NCBI GenBank assembly: GCA_944322775.1 | Contig: CALUQA010000045.1 | Coordinates: 1-12,907 of the forward strand | Direction: 5' to 3' | DNA from: an uncultured Elusimicrobiales bacterium | GTDB lineage: Bacteria; Elusimicrobiota; Elusimicrobia; Elusimicrobiales; Elusimicrobiaceae | DNA length: 12,907 bases | In this document: positions 1-7,183 of the stretch, one piece after another | Layout of the letters: every line of letters starts with the position of its first letter | Numbering within the stretch: the stretch's first letter is position 1 | Notes under the pieces: generated by a model | What the model was told of the DNA's origin: nothing | Seen by the model: the letters and a program-made list of their open reading frames with translations, nothing else | The model's database searches: none | Program-made: the position numbers and the translations under genes

Positions 1-2144
1 TCATTTTCCACTTTGGGATATTGTTTGAAATTATAGCCCAAGGCTTCCAGTTTCTTTTCACAGGCCAACAGCTTGCCGAATTCAAACAGACTCTGGTGTT
101 CGGGCTGCAGGCTTTCGTCGTCCAGCGTTGTTACGTCCACGCCGTCGGCGGAAAGCTCTTCTTTTTTCTCCAACACGTATTCGTCGGCGTAAGCGCGGTA
201 TTCGGCCTCGTCAAAGAAATATTTGTAGCCGCCGCTCTGCAGCGGAATGCGGTATACCGGCACGCGGCCTTCAGCCAGGAAAGCCTGAAAATCAGTAAAC
301 GTAATATTTTTGACTTCCAGCGTGGCCAGCACATCTTCCATATCGCGCAGGATTTTAAGCATATCGGCCAGCGTCTGCCCTTCCAGTTTGGCGCCTTTGT
401 TATCCGTGACCGTCACGGTGGCCAAGCCCTCTTTCATCAGCCACTGCTGCATTTGCTCTTCGGTTTGCAAATACTGCTCCAGCTTGCCTTTTTTGACTTT
501 GTACAGAGGCGGCTGGGCCAGGTAAATATGGCCCGATTCAATCAGCGGGCGCAGCTGGCGGTAGAAGAACGTCAGCAGCAGGGTGGAAATATGCTGTCCG
601 TCCACGTCGGCATCGGCCATAAGAATAATTTTATGGTAGCGCAGTTTGGAAATATCAAAACCGCCTTCCCCTTCGCCTACGCCCGTACCCACGGCGGCAA
701 TCAGGTCGCGCACGGTATCGCTGGACAGGATTTTCACCAGCGGGGCTTTTTCCACGTTTAAAATTTTACCGCGCAGCGGCAAAATGGCCTGGAACACGCG
801 GTCGCGCCCTTGTTTGGCGCTGCCGCCGGCGGAGTCACCTTCCACCAGGAACAGTTCGCATTTGGCGCTGTCGCGTTCTTGGCAGTCGGCCAATTTGCCG
901 GGCAAGCCGCCGCCTTCAAAAGCGCCTTTGCGGCGGGTTAAATCGCGCGCTTTGCGGGCCGCTTCGCGGGCTACGGCTGCACCGATACATTTTTCGCAAA
1001 TGGCGCGGGCCGTTTTGGGGTTTTCTTCAAAGAAGGTAGCCAATGTTTCGCCCACCACGGAGCGGACAATGCCTTCAATTTCGGAGTTGCCCAACTTGGT
1101 CTTGGTCTGTCCTTCAAACTGCGGGTGCGGAATTTTGACAGACAACACAGCCGTCAAACCTTCTTTAATGTCGTCGCCGCCCACAGAAACGTCTTTATGC
1201 TGTTTGGACAGATTATTGTTTTTAATGTATTCGTTAATAATACGCGTCAGCGAAGAGCGGAAACCGCTTAAGTGCGTGCCGCCTTCCACCGTGTTAATAT
1301 TGTTAACGAAAGAAAATACGTTTTCGCTGTAGCCTTCGTTATATTGAATGGCAAAGGAAATGTAATTGTCACCAACGGTTTTGGTTAAATAAATCGGTTC
1401 GGGATTGATGACCGTTTTGTTGGTGTTTAAAAATTTGGCAAATTGAGAAATGCCGCCTTCGTAATGGAACGTCACGTTTTTGGCTTGTTCGCCACGTTCG
1501 TCGGTAAATAAAATTTTGACGCCGGCATTTAAGAAGGCCAGTTCACGCAAACGGTTGGCAATGGTTTCATACACAAAGGCCACATCGCCGAAAATTTCTT
1601 TATCGGCGTGGAAGGTTACTTTGGTGCCGTGTTCCTTGGTGGTGCCGATTTCTTCCACTTTGGTCACCGGTTTGCCGCGTTTATATTGCTGACGGTAAAT
1701 TTTGCCGTTTTTCTATACTTGCACTTCCATGTCTTCAGACAAAGCGTTTACGCATGATACACCCACCCCGTGCAAACCGCCGGACACTTTATAGGCGCCG
1801 CTGTCAAACTTACCGCCGGCATGCAGCACGGTCATAACTACTTCCAAAGCGCTTTTGTGGCGAAGTTTGGGGTCTTTGGCATTGGTCATTAAGTCAACCG
1901 GAATACCGCGGCCGTCGTCTTCCACAGAGCAGGTCATGTCGTCTTTAATAACCACTTTAATGGTGGTGGCACCGCCTGCCAAAATTTCGTCTACGGAGTT
2001 ATCCACCACTTCATACACCAAGTGGTGCAAACCCGGCAGACCCGTAGAACCAATATACATGGCGGGGCGTTTGCGCACCGCTTCTAAGCCTTCTAAAACT
2101 TGAATTTTAGAGGAATCGTATTGTTTATTTTCTTCGTCACTCAT
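1..2144 (-). pseudogene. gyrB: DNA gyrase subunit B, interrupted by an in-frame amber codon and cut by the window edge
   Basis: This is the ATPase and TOPRIM subunit of DNA gyrase, which with GyrA introduces negative supercoils. Residues 1-143 read as a GHKL ATPase: catalytic E45 and N49 in YEVVDNS, the Mg/ATP motif DDGRGIP (77-82) and the lid motif GGLHGVG (122-128). Codon 144 is TAG. Reading through it, the same frame stays open for 570 more codons to the edge and keeps QTKTKLGNSE, the TOPRIM motifs LVEGDSAGGSAKQGRDR and MADADVDGQH, and PPLYKVKKGK. After this come about 160 residues without reaching the usual RYKGLGEMN motif, so the protein has the long Gram-negative-type insertion. The start ATG overlaps the dciA stop (ATGAGTGA). 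No ATG occurs soon after the TAG, so internal restart is unlikely. The family and frame are certain. Whether the stop is real, a strain mutation or a sequence error is not. Confidence 0.93.
1713..1715 (-). other. gyrB: In-frame TAG (codon 144) inside gyrB
   Basis: The minus strand reads GTA TAG AAA AAC GGC AAA, i.e. V-stop-K-N-G-K. The aligned position in B. subtilis and E. coli GyrB is variable (His or Gln, from memory), and TAG is one substitution from CAG, TGG, TAC or AAG. TAG is also the natural stop of fprA and of the glycosyltransferase in this window, so a general reassignment of UAG is not supported. Confidence 0.9.
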
Positions 2145-2457
2145 TACTAACTCCTAAATCCTTCACGATTTCTATTTTTTGTATCCACGGCTTATCAAAA
2201 TGTTTATTTAACTCTCTAATCAGCGTTTCGCGGCGGCCTATCAGTTCGTTTCTGGCAACGGAAAGTTTGACAGACACATATAAACAAGCCCCTTTTACGC
2301 CGATTAACTTCCAAAACTTTTCTTTATCGCCGACTAGTTGTGACCATACATGGTCTAAAATCATCAGGCGGCTTAAGCGCGCGTTTAAACGGTTGTATTT
2401 ATTGTTTAACTGGGCAGAAGAAGACCATATCTCCCGCGGGCGCGCGCCGAATTTCAT
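2137..2457 (-). CDS. dciA: DUF721 / DciA-family protein (replicative helicase loader or operator)
   Basis: A 106-residue protein with the DUF721 pattern: a basic N-terminus, then a VWSQLVGD segment (about 38-45), a KGACLYVSVKLSVARNEL segment (about 55-72, matching the family's L-x-V-x-V-x-S-x-x-W/R-x-x-E-L block) and a C-terminal basic helix followed by KPWIQKIEIVKDLG. The family is known as DciA, the ancestral bacterial factor that helps deliver the DnaB helicase at the origin. Its ATG lies 2 bases after the dnaN stop and its TGA overlaps the gyrB ATG, so it is translationally coupled in a dnaA-dnaN-dciA-gyrB operon. In many genomes this gene follows recF; here recF is absent and DUF721 follows dnaN directly. 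The assignment rests on family pattern plus position. The short length is normal. Confidence 0.82.
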   Translation of the reverse strand: MKFGARPREIWSSSAQLNNKYNRLNARLSRLMILDHVWSQLVGDKEKFWKLIGVKGACLYVSVKLSVARNELIGRRETLIRELNKHFDKPWIQKIEIVKDLGVSNE

Positions 2458-2459
2458 GT

Positions 2460-3569
2460 TTAAATCCGCACCGGCATGATGACGTATTTCAAATCTTCCT
2501 GGCCGACGGGCTCAATAAGCACCGGCTGGGAAGAGTTGATGAAAGAAAAGCTCACTTTTTCGCTGCCGACGTTTTTTAATACGTCAATAATATACTGCGG
2601 GTTAAAGGCACAATCAAAAGCTTCCTGCGTATATTCAATGGGCAGTTCGTCGGTAAATTCCATGTTTTGAGAAGTAGAAGACACCGTTAAAGCGTTGTTT
2701 TCCATATGAAATTTGACCGTGCTTCCAAACTCGCCCGAGCACAAAGCCGCGCGGCGGGTGGAAGCCAAAAGCTCTTTGGTAAACACTTCAAACCCAAAGT
2801 TTTTCTTGGTGGGAATGACTTGTTTGTAATTGGGAAAATTACCTTCAATCAAGCGGGAAATAAACGTCGTTTCGTTGAGTTCAAAACTCACTTGGTTGGA
2901 AGCTACATTGATGTGAATTTGACTGTCTTTGTCCGGCTTAGACAAAGAAATAAAGCGAACCACTTCGTTTAAAATCTTAGTCGGAATAATAATTTTAAAC
3001 TCGCCAGAGTCCGGCAACGCCGCATGGCTGGCCACGGCCAAACGTCCGCCGTCGGTGGCCACCACTTCAAATTTATCGGCGCTGTTATTCCACAAAAGAC
3101 CGTTTAAAATATAGCGCGTTTCCTGCGTAGAAGCAGAAAAAGCCGTTTTGTCGATCATGTTTTGCAAGGCCGTCGGGCTTAAAGAAATACTGCCCGTCTT
3201 TTCAATTTCCGGAATGGCCGGATATTCCGTTTTCGGTGTACCAATGACCCAAAACTTACTCTTGCCGGATTTAATATGAAATTTATTATTTTCCCCAGTA
3301 AAGAGATTAATTTCTTTTCCGTCGGGCAAGTTTTTAATAATTTCGGAAAATTCCTTGGTCGGAATCGTCAAGCTGCCTTCTTCTTCCACTTCGGCGTTAA
3401 TGTAATGGACAACAGCCATTTCCATATCGGTGCGGACCAATTTGATTTTATTTCCCTGCGTTTCCATCAAAAAGTTATGCAGAATAGGAAGCGTGGTGCG
3501 GGAAGCCACACCCGCGGAAATAACCTGTATGCCTTCCAAAAGGGTTTCTTTAGTAATATTTATCTTCAT
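2460..3569 (-). CDS. dnaN: DNA polymerase III beta subunit (sliding clamp)
   Basis: 369 residues, the usual length for a bacterial beta clamp with three similar folds. The N-terminus (MKINITKETLLEGIQVISAG) and segments such as LPILHNFLME, EFSEIIKNLPDG, KTAFSAS, VATDGGRLAVAS and the C-terminal YVIMPVRI are characteristic; the family ends in M-P-M/V-R-L/I. The clamp encircles DNA, tethers polymerase III and binds many repair partners through a hydrophobic pocket near the C-terminus. The ATG is preceded by AGGA about nine bases upstream. It lies downstream of dnaA across a 168-base spacer containing DnaA boxes, and two bases separate its TAA from the dciA start. No truncation or unusual residues were noticed. 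Confidence 0.97.
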   Translation of the reverse strand: MKINITKETLLEGIQVISAGVASRTTLPILHNFLMETQGNKIKLVRTDMEMAVVHYINAEVEEEGSLTIPTKEFSEIIKNLPDGKEINLFTGENNKFHIKSGKSKFWVIGTPKTEYPAIPEIEKTGSISLSPTALQNMIDKTAFSASTQETRYILNGLLWNNSADKFEVVATDGGRLAVASHAALPDSGEFKIIIPTKILNEVVRFISLSKPDKDSQIHINVASNQVSFELNETTFISRLIEGNFPNYKQVIPTKKNFGFEVFTKELLASTRRAALCSGEFGSTVKFHMENNALTVSSTSQNMEFTDELPIEYTQEAFDCAFNPQYIIDVLKNVGSEKVSFSFINSSQPVLIEPVGQEDLKYVIMPVRI

Positions 3570-3645
3570 ATTCTTAATCCTATTAATATGTCCTGTTGAT
3601 AATGTGGATTTTGTTTATTGTCCAATACAAATCTGTTTTATGTTT

Positions 3646-3753
3646 TGTGCATAACTTTGTTTATTTTTGCACATTATGCACATTTATTTTTGTTATGCCC
3701 GTTTTTTATAACTTATTACCGGTTTATCCACCGATTTTTATTTTTTATCCACA
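3646..3753. other. DnaA-box cluster between dnaN and dnaA (candidate oriC part)
   Basis: Matches to TTWTNCACA: TTATGCACA on the minus strand (3646-3654), TTTTGCACA (3665-3673) directly followed by TTATGCACA (3674-3682) on the plus strand, TTATCCACC (3724-3732, one mismatch) and a perfect TTATCCACA (3745-3753) that also encodes part of the DnaA C-terminus. A weaker match, TTATCAACA, lies on the minus strand at 3594-3602. The whole spacer 3570-3737 is very AT-rich. Origins between dnaA and dnaN are common in bacteria. The boxes are seen directly; origin function is inferred. Confidence 0.72.
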
Positions 3754-5123
3754 GCCTTAATATCGCTTATAATTTGGTTTATTTCGGCCGAAAAGAAAGG
3801 ATCGGCTTTTATTTTATCTTTCACCAAATCACGCGCGTGTACGACGGTGCTGTGGTCACGGTTAAACTCACGCCCAATTTCCGGCAAAGACAAATCCGTC
3901 AGCTCCGTGGCCAAAAACATGGCTATTTGCCGCGGCCACGCCACCGACTGTGTTTTGCGCTTAGAAACAAAATCTTCCATGTCTATTTTAAAATGTTTAC
4001 CCACCACTTTTTTAATGGCGTTCACGTTGACTGCCAGGCGCTCTTCTTCCTGCGTTAAAATGTCGGCCAGCAGCTCTTTAGCTATGGGGATAGTGGGTAT
4101 AACGCCGTGTGTGCTGCAATATGAAACTAAACGAAATAAAGAGCCTTCCAGTTCGCGGATATTGGTTTGTATTCCTTCTGCAATAAAAGAGATAACGTCA
4201 TCGCCGATGTCAAAGTTAATAGAGTCTCTCTTTTGGCGCAAAATAGCGATACGCGTTTCCAAATTCGGTTTTTTAATTTCCGTAATAATACCCGATAACA
4301 GACGGGAGGAAAGACGTTCGTCCAAATCCAACTGCTGCGGGGTGCGATCGGAAGATAAAACAATTTGTTTACGGCTTTCAAATAAAGCATTAAAAGTATA
4401 GAAGAATTCCAGCTCACTGGCAGATTTGCCGGCCACAAACTGAATATCGTCCATTAAAAAACAATCCAAAGAGCGGTATTTTTTACGGAAACTTTCGGAA
4501 GATTTATTTTGCAATGCTTCAATATATTCGCTGACAAATTCTTCCCCGGACATATACAGCACACGCGCATTAGGATTTTGCTGTAAAATTTGGTTGCCGA
4601 TGGCATGCAGCAAGTGGGTTTTGCCCAAACCGGGAGTAGAATAAATAACCAACGGGTTATTTTCGCGGTTGCCCAGTTTATTGACCACCGCTTGGGCAGC
4701 TTTATAGGCAAAACGATTGGAAGGGGACTCAATAAAATTATCAAACCTATAGGAAGAATTTAACCGGGCCGGAAAGGGATTTCTTTTGATTACCGGCGCG
4801 GCTTGCACCACGGGTTGAGGCTGTACTTCTTCCAATACGGTTTGCACAGGGTCTTTTACTTCTTTAATAATATAAGAAACGGTAATATCCAGGCCCGTAT
4901 GTTTTAAAAAAGCATCTTTAATCATGTGCTCATAACGGGCTTGTATGGTTTTTTGCCAAAATTGGTTGGGCAATGTTATTGTAAGCGTCTGACCTTCAAA
5001 ACTAAACGAGGCCGGACGCAGCCACATGTCGTAGGTATCTTTGCCGAGGATAGTTTCTATTTCGGTAAATATCGGGGTAAGAATTTCACTGTTTGCTAGA
5101 GAGTCCACTTCTTTTTCCGCCAA
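3738..5123 (-). CDS. dnaA: Chromosomal replication initiator protein DnaA
   Basis: 461 residues, the normal length. Domain I covers about 12-85 (TYDMWLRP) and a Pro/Val/Gln-rich linker about 90-118. The AAA+ domain holds the Walker A segment STPGLGKT (162-169), Walker B LMDDI (223-227), sensor 1 SSDRT (257-261) and the arginine-finger region DERLSSR (268-274). Domain IV carries VAWPRQIAM and RDHSTV (422-427), the DnaA-box recognition signature. DnaA-ATP binds the boxes and melts the origin. The first P-loop glycine (GGVGLGKT in most DnaA) is serine here. The start given is TTG at 5123, only about 10 bases from the predicted transcription start. GTG at 5108, with GGCGG eight bases before it, is an equally good start and gives 456 residues. 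First gene of a dnaA-dnaN-dciA-gyrB run. Confidence 0.97.
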   Translation of the reverse strand: MAEKEVDSLANSEILTPIFTEIETILGKDTYDMWLRPASFSFEGQTLTITLPNQFWQKTIQARYEHMIKDAFLKHTGLDITVSYIIKEVKDPVQTVLEEVQPQPVVQAAPVIKRNPFPARLNSSYRFDNFIESPSNRFAYKAAQAVVNKLGNRENNPLVIYSTPGLGKTHLLHAIGNQILQQNPNARVLYMSGEEFVSEYIEALQNKSSESFRKKYRSLDCFLMDDIQFVAGKSASELEFFYTFNALFESRKQIVLSSDRTPQQLDLDERLSSRLLSGIITEIKKPNLETRIAILRQKRDSINFDIGDDVISFIAEGIQTNIRELEGSLFRLVSYCSTHGVIPTIPIAKELLADILTQEEERLAVNVNAIKKVVGKHFKIDMEDFVSKRKTQSVAWPRQIAMFLATELTDLSLPEIGREFNRDHSTVVHARDLVKDKIKADPFFSAEINQIISDIKAVDKK

Positions 5124-5139
5124 AAATAAGATATACCTA

Positions 5140-5168
5140 ATATTATCAATTATTTAACAAAGCGTCAA
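5140..5168 (-). promoter_or_regulatory. Predicted dnaA promoter
   Basis: On the minus strand TTGACG (5168-5163) is followed by exactly 17 bases and TAATAT (5145-5140), a good sigma-70-type pair. The expected start of transcription near 5133 leaves about 10 bases before the TTG codon or about 25 before the alternative GTG. Confidence 0.6.
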
Positions 5169-5171
5169 TAA

Positions 5172-5209
5172 CAAAAAAGGCCGTTTTTAGCTTTTAAAAA
5201 CTAAAAACG
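5172..5209 (-). terminator. Terminator-like hairpin just upstream of the dnaA promoter
   Basis: CGTTTTTAG (5182-5190) and CTAAAAACG (5201-5209) form a perfect 9-bp inverted repeat. Reading the minus strand it is followed by GGCC and six T (5177-5172), the layout of an intrinsic terminator placed just before the -35 box. It could block readthrough into dnaA, or be a structural dyad of the origin. Confidence 0.45.
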
Positions 5210-5405
5210 CTTTAAATTTTAATTTTTTAAAAAAATGGCTACTTACCCCTTCCCAGACCGTAAAATCTAAATTTTATGGGTTTAAACCGTGAAAATAAAA
5301 AAAACAGAGTTATCCACAGGTTTTTAAAATATATATTTTCTAATTATTTTTTGATACACCAAATCTAACAGAAAGGTTTTATAATACAAGAACGGATAAA
5401 TATAG
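5210..5405. other. AT-rich, dyad-rich spacer upstream of dnaA with one perfect DnaA box (candidate oriC part)
   Basis: This non-coding stretch holds a perfect TTATCCACA at 5310-5318 followed directly by an AT-only-like run (5321-5352) that would suit DNA unwinding. It also has an inverted repeat at 5258-5279 (arms around TAAAAT/ATTTTA, loop CTAA) and the palindrome GGTTTAAACC (5279-5288). TGATACACC (5352-5360) is a weak second box. Genes diverge here so that all run away from this point, as expected at a replication origin. No gene is visible in it. Confidence 0.5.
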
Positions 5406-5432
5406 TATAATAAATAAGAATAATTCTTATTT
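5406..5432 (+). promoter_or_regulatory. Candidate promoter -10 box and PerR/Fur-like operator for the oxygen-defence operon
   Basis: TATAAT (5406-5411) abuts a perfect 10-1-10 inverted repeat at 5412-5432 whose core is TAAGAAT-A-ATTCTTA. The 7-1-7 layout matches PerR/Fur-family operators (PerR consensus TTATAAT-N-ATTATAA, five of seven bases per half). Sitting over the expected transcription start, a bound repressor would block initiation. A second, poorer match (TTATAAT-A-AATAAAC) is at 5461-5475. No convincing -35 box was found. The palindrome is seen; the regulator is inferred from the downstream genes. Confidence 0.42.
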
Positions 5433-5544
5433 AATTGTTTATTTATGAATATATCTGTATTTATAATAAATAAACAAAGTATAATACATATATCCGGTTT
5501 AATAAGAATCTGTTTCTGTTAAACTTAGGAAAAGGGAGCCTATT

Positions 5545-5928
5545 ATGACACAACGCAATGAAATTTATAAATGCAAAATTTGTGGTAATATGGTAGAAGT
5601 TATCCACGGCGCCAAAGGGGAATTGGTCTGCTGCGGACAGCCGATGGAAAAACAAGTGGCCGGCACCACCGACGCTGCGACGGAAAAACATGTGCCCGTG
5701 ATTGAAAAAGTGGAAGGCGGTTATAAAGTGACCGTCGGCTCCGTGGCACACCCGATGCTTGATGCGCATTATATTGAATGGATTGAACTGGTAACGTCCT
5801 GCGGGCGTGTGCAGCGCAAATATTTAAAACCCGGCGATGCACCGCAAGCCACGTTTAAATGTGATGCTGAAAAAGTGACCGCGCGCGAATATTGCAATTT
5901 GCACGGTCTGTGGGAAAAAGAAAACTAA
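5545..5928 (+). CDS. dfx: Desulfoferrodoxin (two-iron superoxide reductase)
   Basis: A 127-residue cytoplasmic enzyme that reduces superoxide to hydrogen peroxide without making O2, using rubredoxin as electron donor. The N-terminal desulforedoxin-like domain has C10, C13 (CKIC) and C29-C30 (CCGQPM) for the structural iron centre. The catalytic centre has the E47-K48-H49 loop, H69 and H75 in AHPMLDAHYIEWI, and C117 with H120 in CNLHGLW, which is the full His4-Cys set. Length and residue order match 2Fe desulfoferrodoxins. The ATG follows GGGAG at a proper distance. It is the first gene of an operon with a flavodiiron protein, flavin reductase and rubredoxin, and a PerR/Fur-like palindrome lies about 110 bases upstream. 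Confidence 0.96.
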   Translation: MTQRNEIYKCKICGNMVEVIHGAKGELVCCGQPMEKQVAGTTDAATEKHVPVIEKVEGGYKVTVGSVAHPMLDAHYIEWIELVTSCGRVQRKYLKPGDAPQATFKCDAEKVTAREYCNLHGLWEKEN

Positions 5929-5934
5929 TTGATC

Positions 5935-5961
5935 ACCGTCCCCGTACCAGGGGACGGTTTT
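5935..5961 (+). terminator. GC-rich intrinsic-terminator-like hairpin between dfx and fprA
   Basis: ACCGTCCCC (5935-5943) and GGGGACGGT (5950-5958) are a perfect 9-bp stem with loop GTACCA, followed by a short T run (5958-5961) and then GAC. Placed inside the operon, it would act as a partial terminator or as a 3' stabiliser, giving more superoxide reductase than flavodiiron protein. Confidence 0.55.
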
Positions 5962-5982
5962 GACTATATAAAAGGAGAAGCT

Positions 5983-7176
5983 ATGCAGGCGGTTAAAATT
6001 ACCGACAAAGTATATTGGGTAGGAGCCATTGATTGGAACATTCGCGATTTTCACGGTTATTCCACCAAACGCGGTACAACGTATAATGCTTTTTTGGTGT
6101 TGAGCGAAAAACCCACGCTTATTGATACCGTTAAAAAAGAATTTTACCCGGAGATGATGGCCCGTATTGCCAGCGTGATTGACCCTAAAAAAATTGAAAT
6201 TATTATTTCCAATCATGCGGAAATGGACCATAGCGGCGCTTTGCCTCAGGCGGTGGCTGCCATACAACCGAAAGAAATTTATTGCTCCGATATGGGGCAA
6301 AAGAATTTAACCGCCCAACTGCACCCCAATTTTGAAATGAAAGTCGTCAAAACAGGCGACCGCATTGACGTGGGCGGAGACACGATTTCTTTTGTGGAAG
6401 CGCGCATGCTGCACTGGCCCGACAGTATGTTTTCTTATCTGGAAAAAGAAAATGTGCTGTTTACCAACGACGTTTTTGGCATGCACTATGCCACCAGCAA
6501 GTTGTTTGACGACGAAAACGAAGAGCGCCTTTGGCTCTACGAAGCCGAAAAATACTATGCCAACATTGTCATGCCGTATTCCGACATTGTGTTGCGCTTT
6601 TTGGACAGCGTAAAGAAAATGGGGCTCTCTCCCAAAATCATCGCGCCGGATCATGGTTTTATTTGGCGCAAAGATCCGTCCAAAATTATCAATTTGTATG
6701 CCAAATGGGCCACGCAAGCTCCCAAAAACAAAGCCATCGTCGTATACGACACGATGTGGGGCAGCACCCAAATGATGGCCGAATATGTGACGGAAGGCTT
6801 ACGCCAGGGCGGCACGGAAGTGAAAATGATGTCTATGCATGCCTGCCACCGCAGTGACGTGGCCACGGAATTGCTCGACAGCAGCGCCTTGCTGATTGGT
6901 TCTCCGGTGCTTAACTCGGAAATTTTCCCCGCTATGGCCGATGTTCTTTGCTATTTAAAAGGCCTTAAAAAGAAATACTTGGTGGGCGGCGCTTTTGGTT
7001 CTTACGGTTGGAACCCGGGCCCGGTAAATGCCTTGGCAGATACGCTGAAAGCCATGAATATTGAACAAGTGGCGCCGGTGGTATCCTCCAAATTTGTGCC
7101 CGACGAAAAAGTGCTTAACGCCTGCCGTGAACTGGGCTTGGCCGTAAGCAAAAAAATTGACGAAAAGATAAAATAG
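5983..7176 (+). CDS. fprA: Flavodiiron protein (rubredoxin:oxygen / nitric oxide oxidoreductase)
   Basis: 397 residues: an N-terminal metallo-beta-lactamase-type diiron domain followed by a flavodoxin domain, i.e. a class A flavodiiron protein. The diiron ligands H78, E80, D82 (HAEMDHSG), H144 (LHWPD), D163 (TNDVFG) and H224 (APDHGF) match the spacing in Desulfovibrio ROO. The FMN phosphate loop is TMWGST (257-262), with GSPVLNSEIFP and GSYGWNPGP further on. The enzyme reduces O2 to water, or NO to N2O, with electrons from rubredoxin. The start is the ATG at 5983, preceded by AGGAG. An upstream TTG at 5929 is in frame but would translate the intergenic hairpin. The TAG stop sits seven bases before the next ATG and overlaps its ribosome binding site. 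Confidence 0.96.
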   Translation: MQAVKITDKVYWVGAIDWNIRDFHGYSTKRGTTYNAFLVLSEKPTLIDTVKKEFYPEMMARIASVIDPKKIEIIISNHAEMDHSGALPQAVAAIQPKEIYCSDMGQKNLTAQLHPNFEMKVVKTGDRIDVGGDTISFVEARMLHWPDSMFSYLEKENVLFTNDVFGMHYATSKLFDDENEERLWLYEAEKYYANIVMPYSDIVLRFLDSVKKMGLSPKIIAPDHGFIWRKDPSKIINLYAKWATQAPKNKAIVVYDTMWGSTQMMAEYVTEGLRQGGTEVKMMSMHACHRSDVATELLDSSALLIGSPVLNSEIFPAMADVLCYLKGLKKKYLVGGAFGSYGWNPGPVNALADTLKAMNIEQVAPVVSSKFVPDEKVLNACRELGLAVSKKIDEKIK

Positions 7177-7183
7177 AGGTTCT

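Noticed and set aside
21..1332. Long plus-strand open frames (246 and 228 codons) opposite gyrB
   Set aside because: They are antisense to a strongly conserved gyrB frame, show no family features and have no ribosome binding site. They reflect codon bias on the other strand.
1713..1715. Reassignment of UAG as a sense codon in this genome
   Set aside because: fprA and the glycosyltransferase both end in TAG with the next gene starting within 7 and 26 bases, and no other gene here has an internal TAG.
1999..2007. TTATCCACC inside gyrB as a DnaA box
   Set aside because: It encodes the conserved VVDN of the GyrB ATPase motif, so the match is a by-product of coding.
4127..4744. Minus-strand frames of 96 and 103 codons inside dnaA
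   Set aside because: They lie in another frame of dnaA and have no recognisable features.
5599..5607. TTATCCACG inside dfx as a DnaA box
   Set aside because: A single one-mismatch site within coding sequence and away from the main clusters.
5929..5982. Upstream TTG start that would extend FprA by 18 residues
   Set aside because: It would translate the terminator-like hairpin; the ATG at 5983 has a good AGGAG site and matches the family N-terminus.
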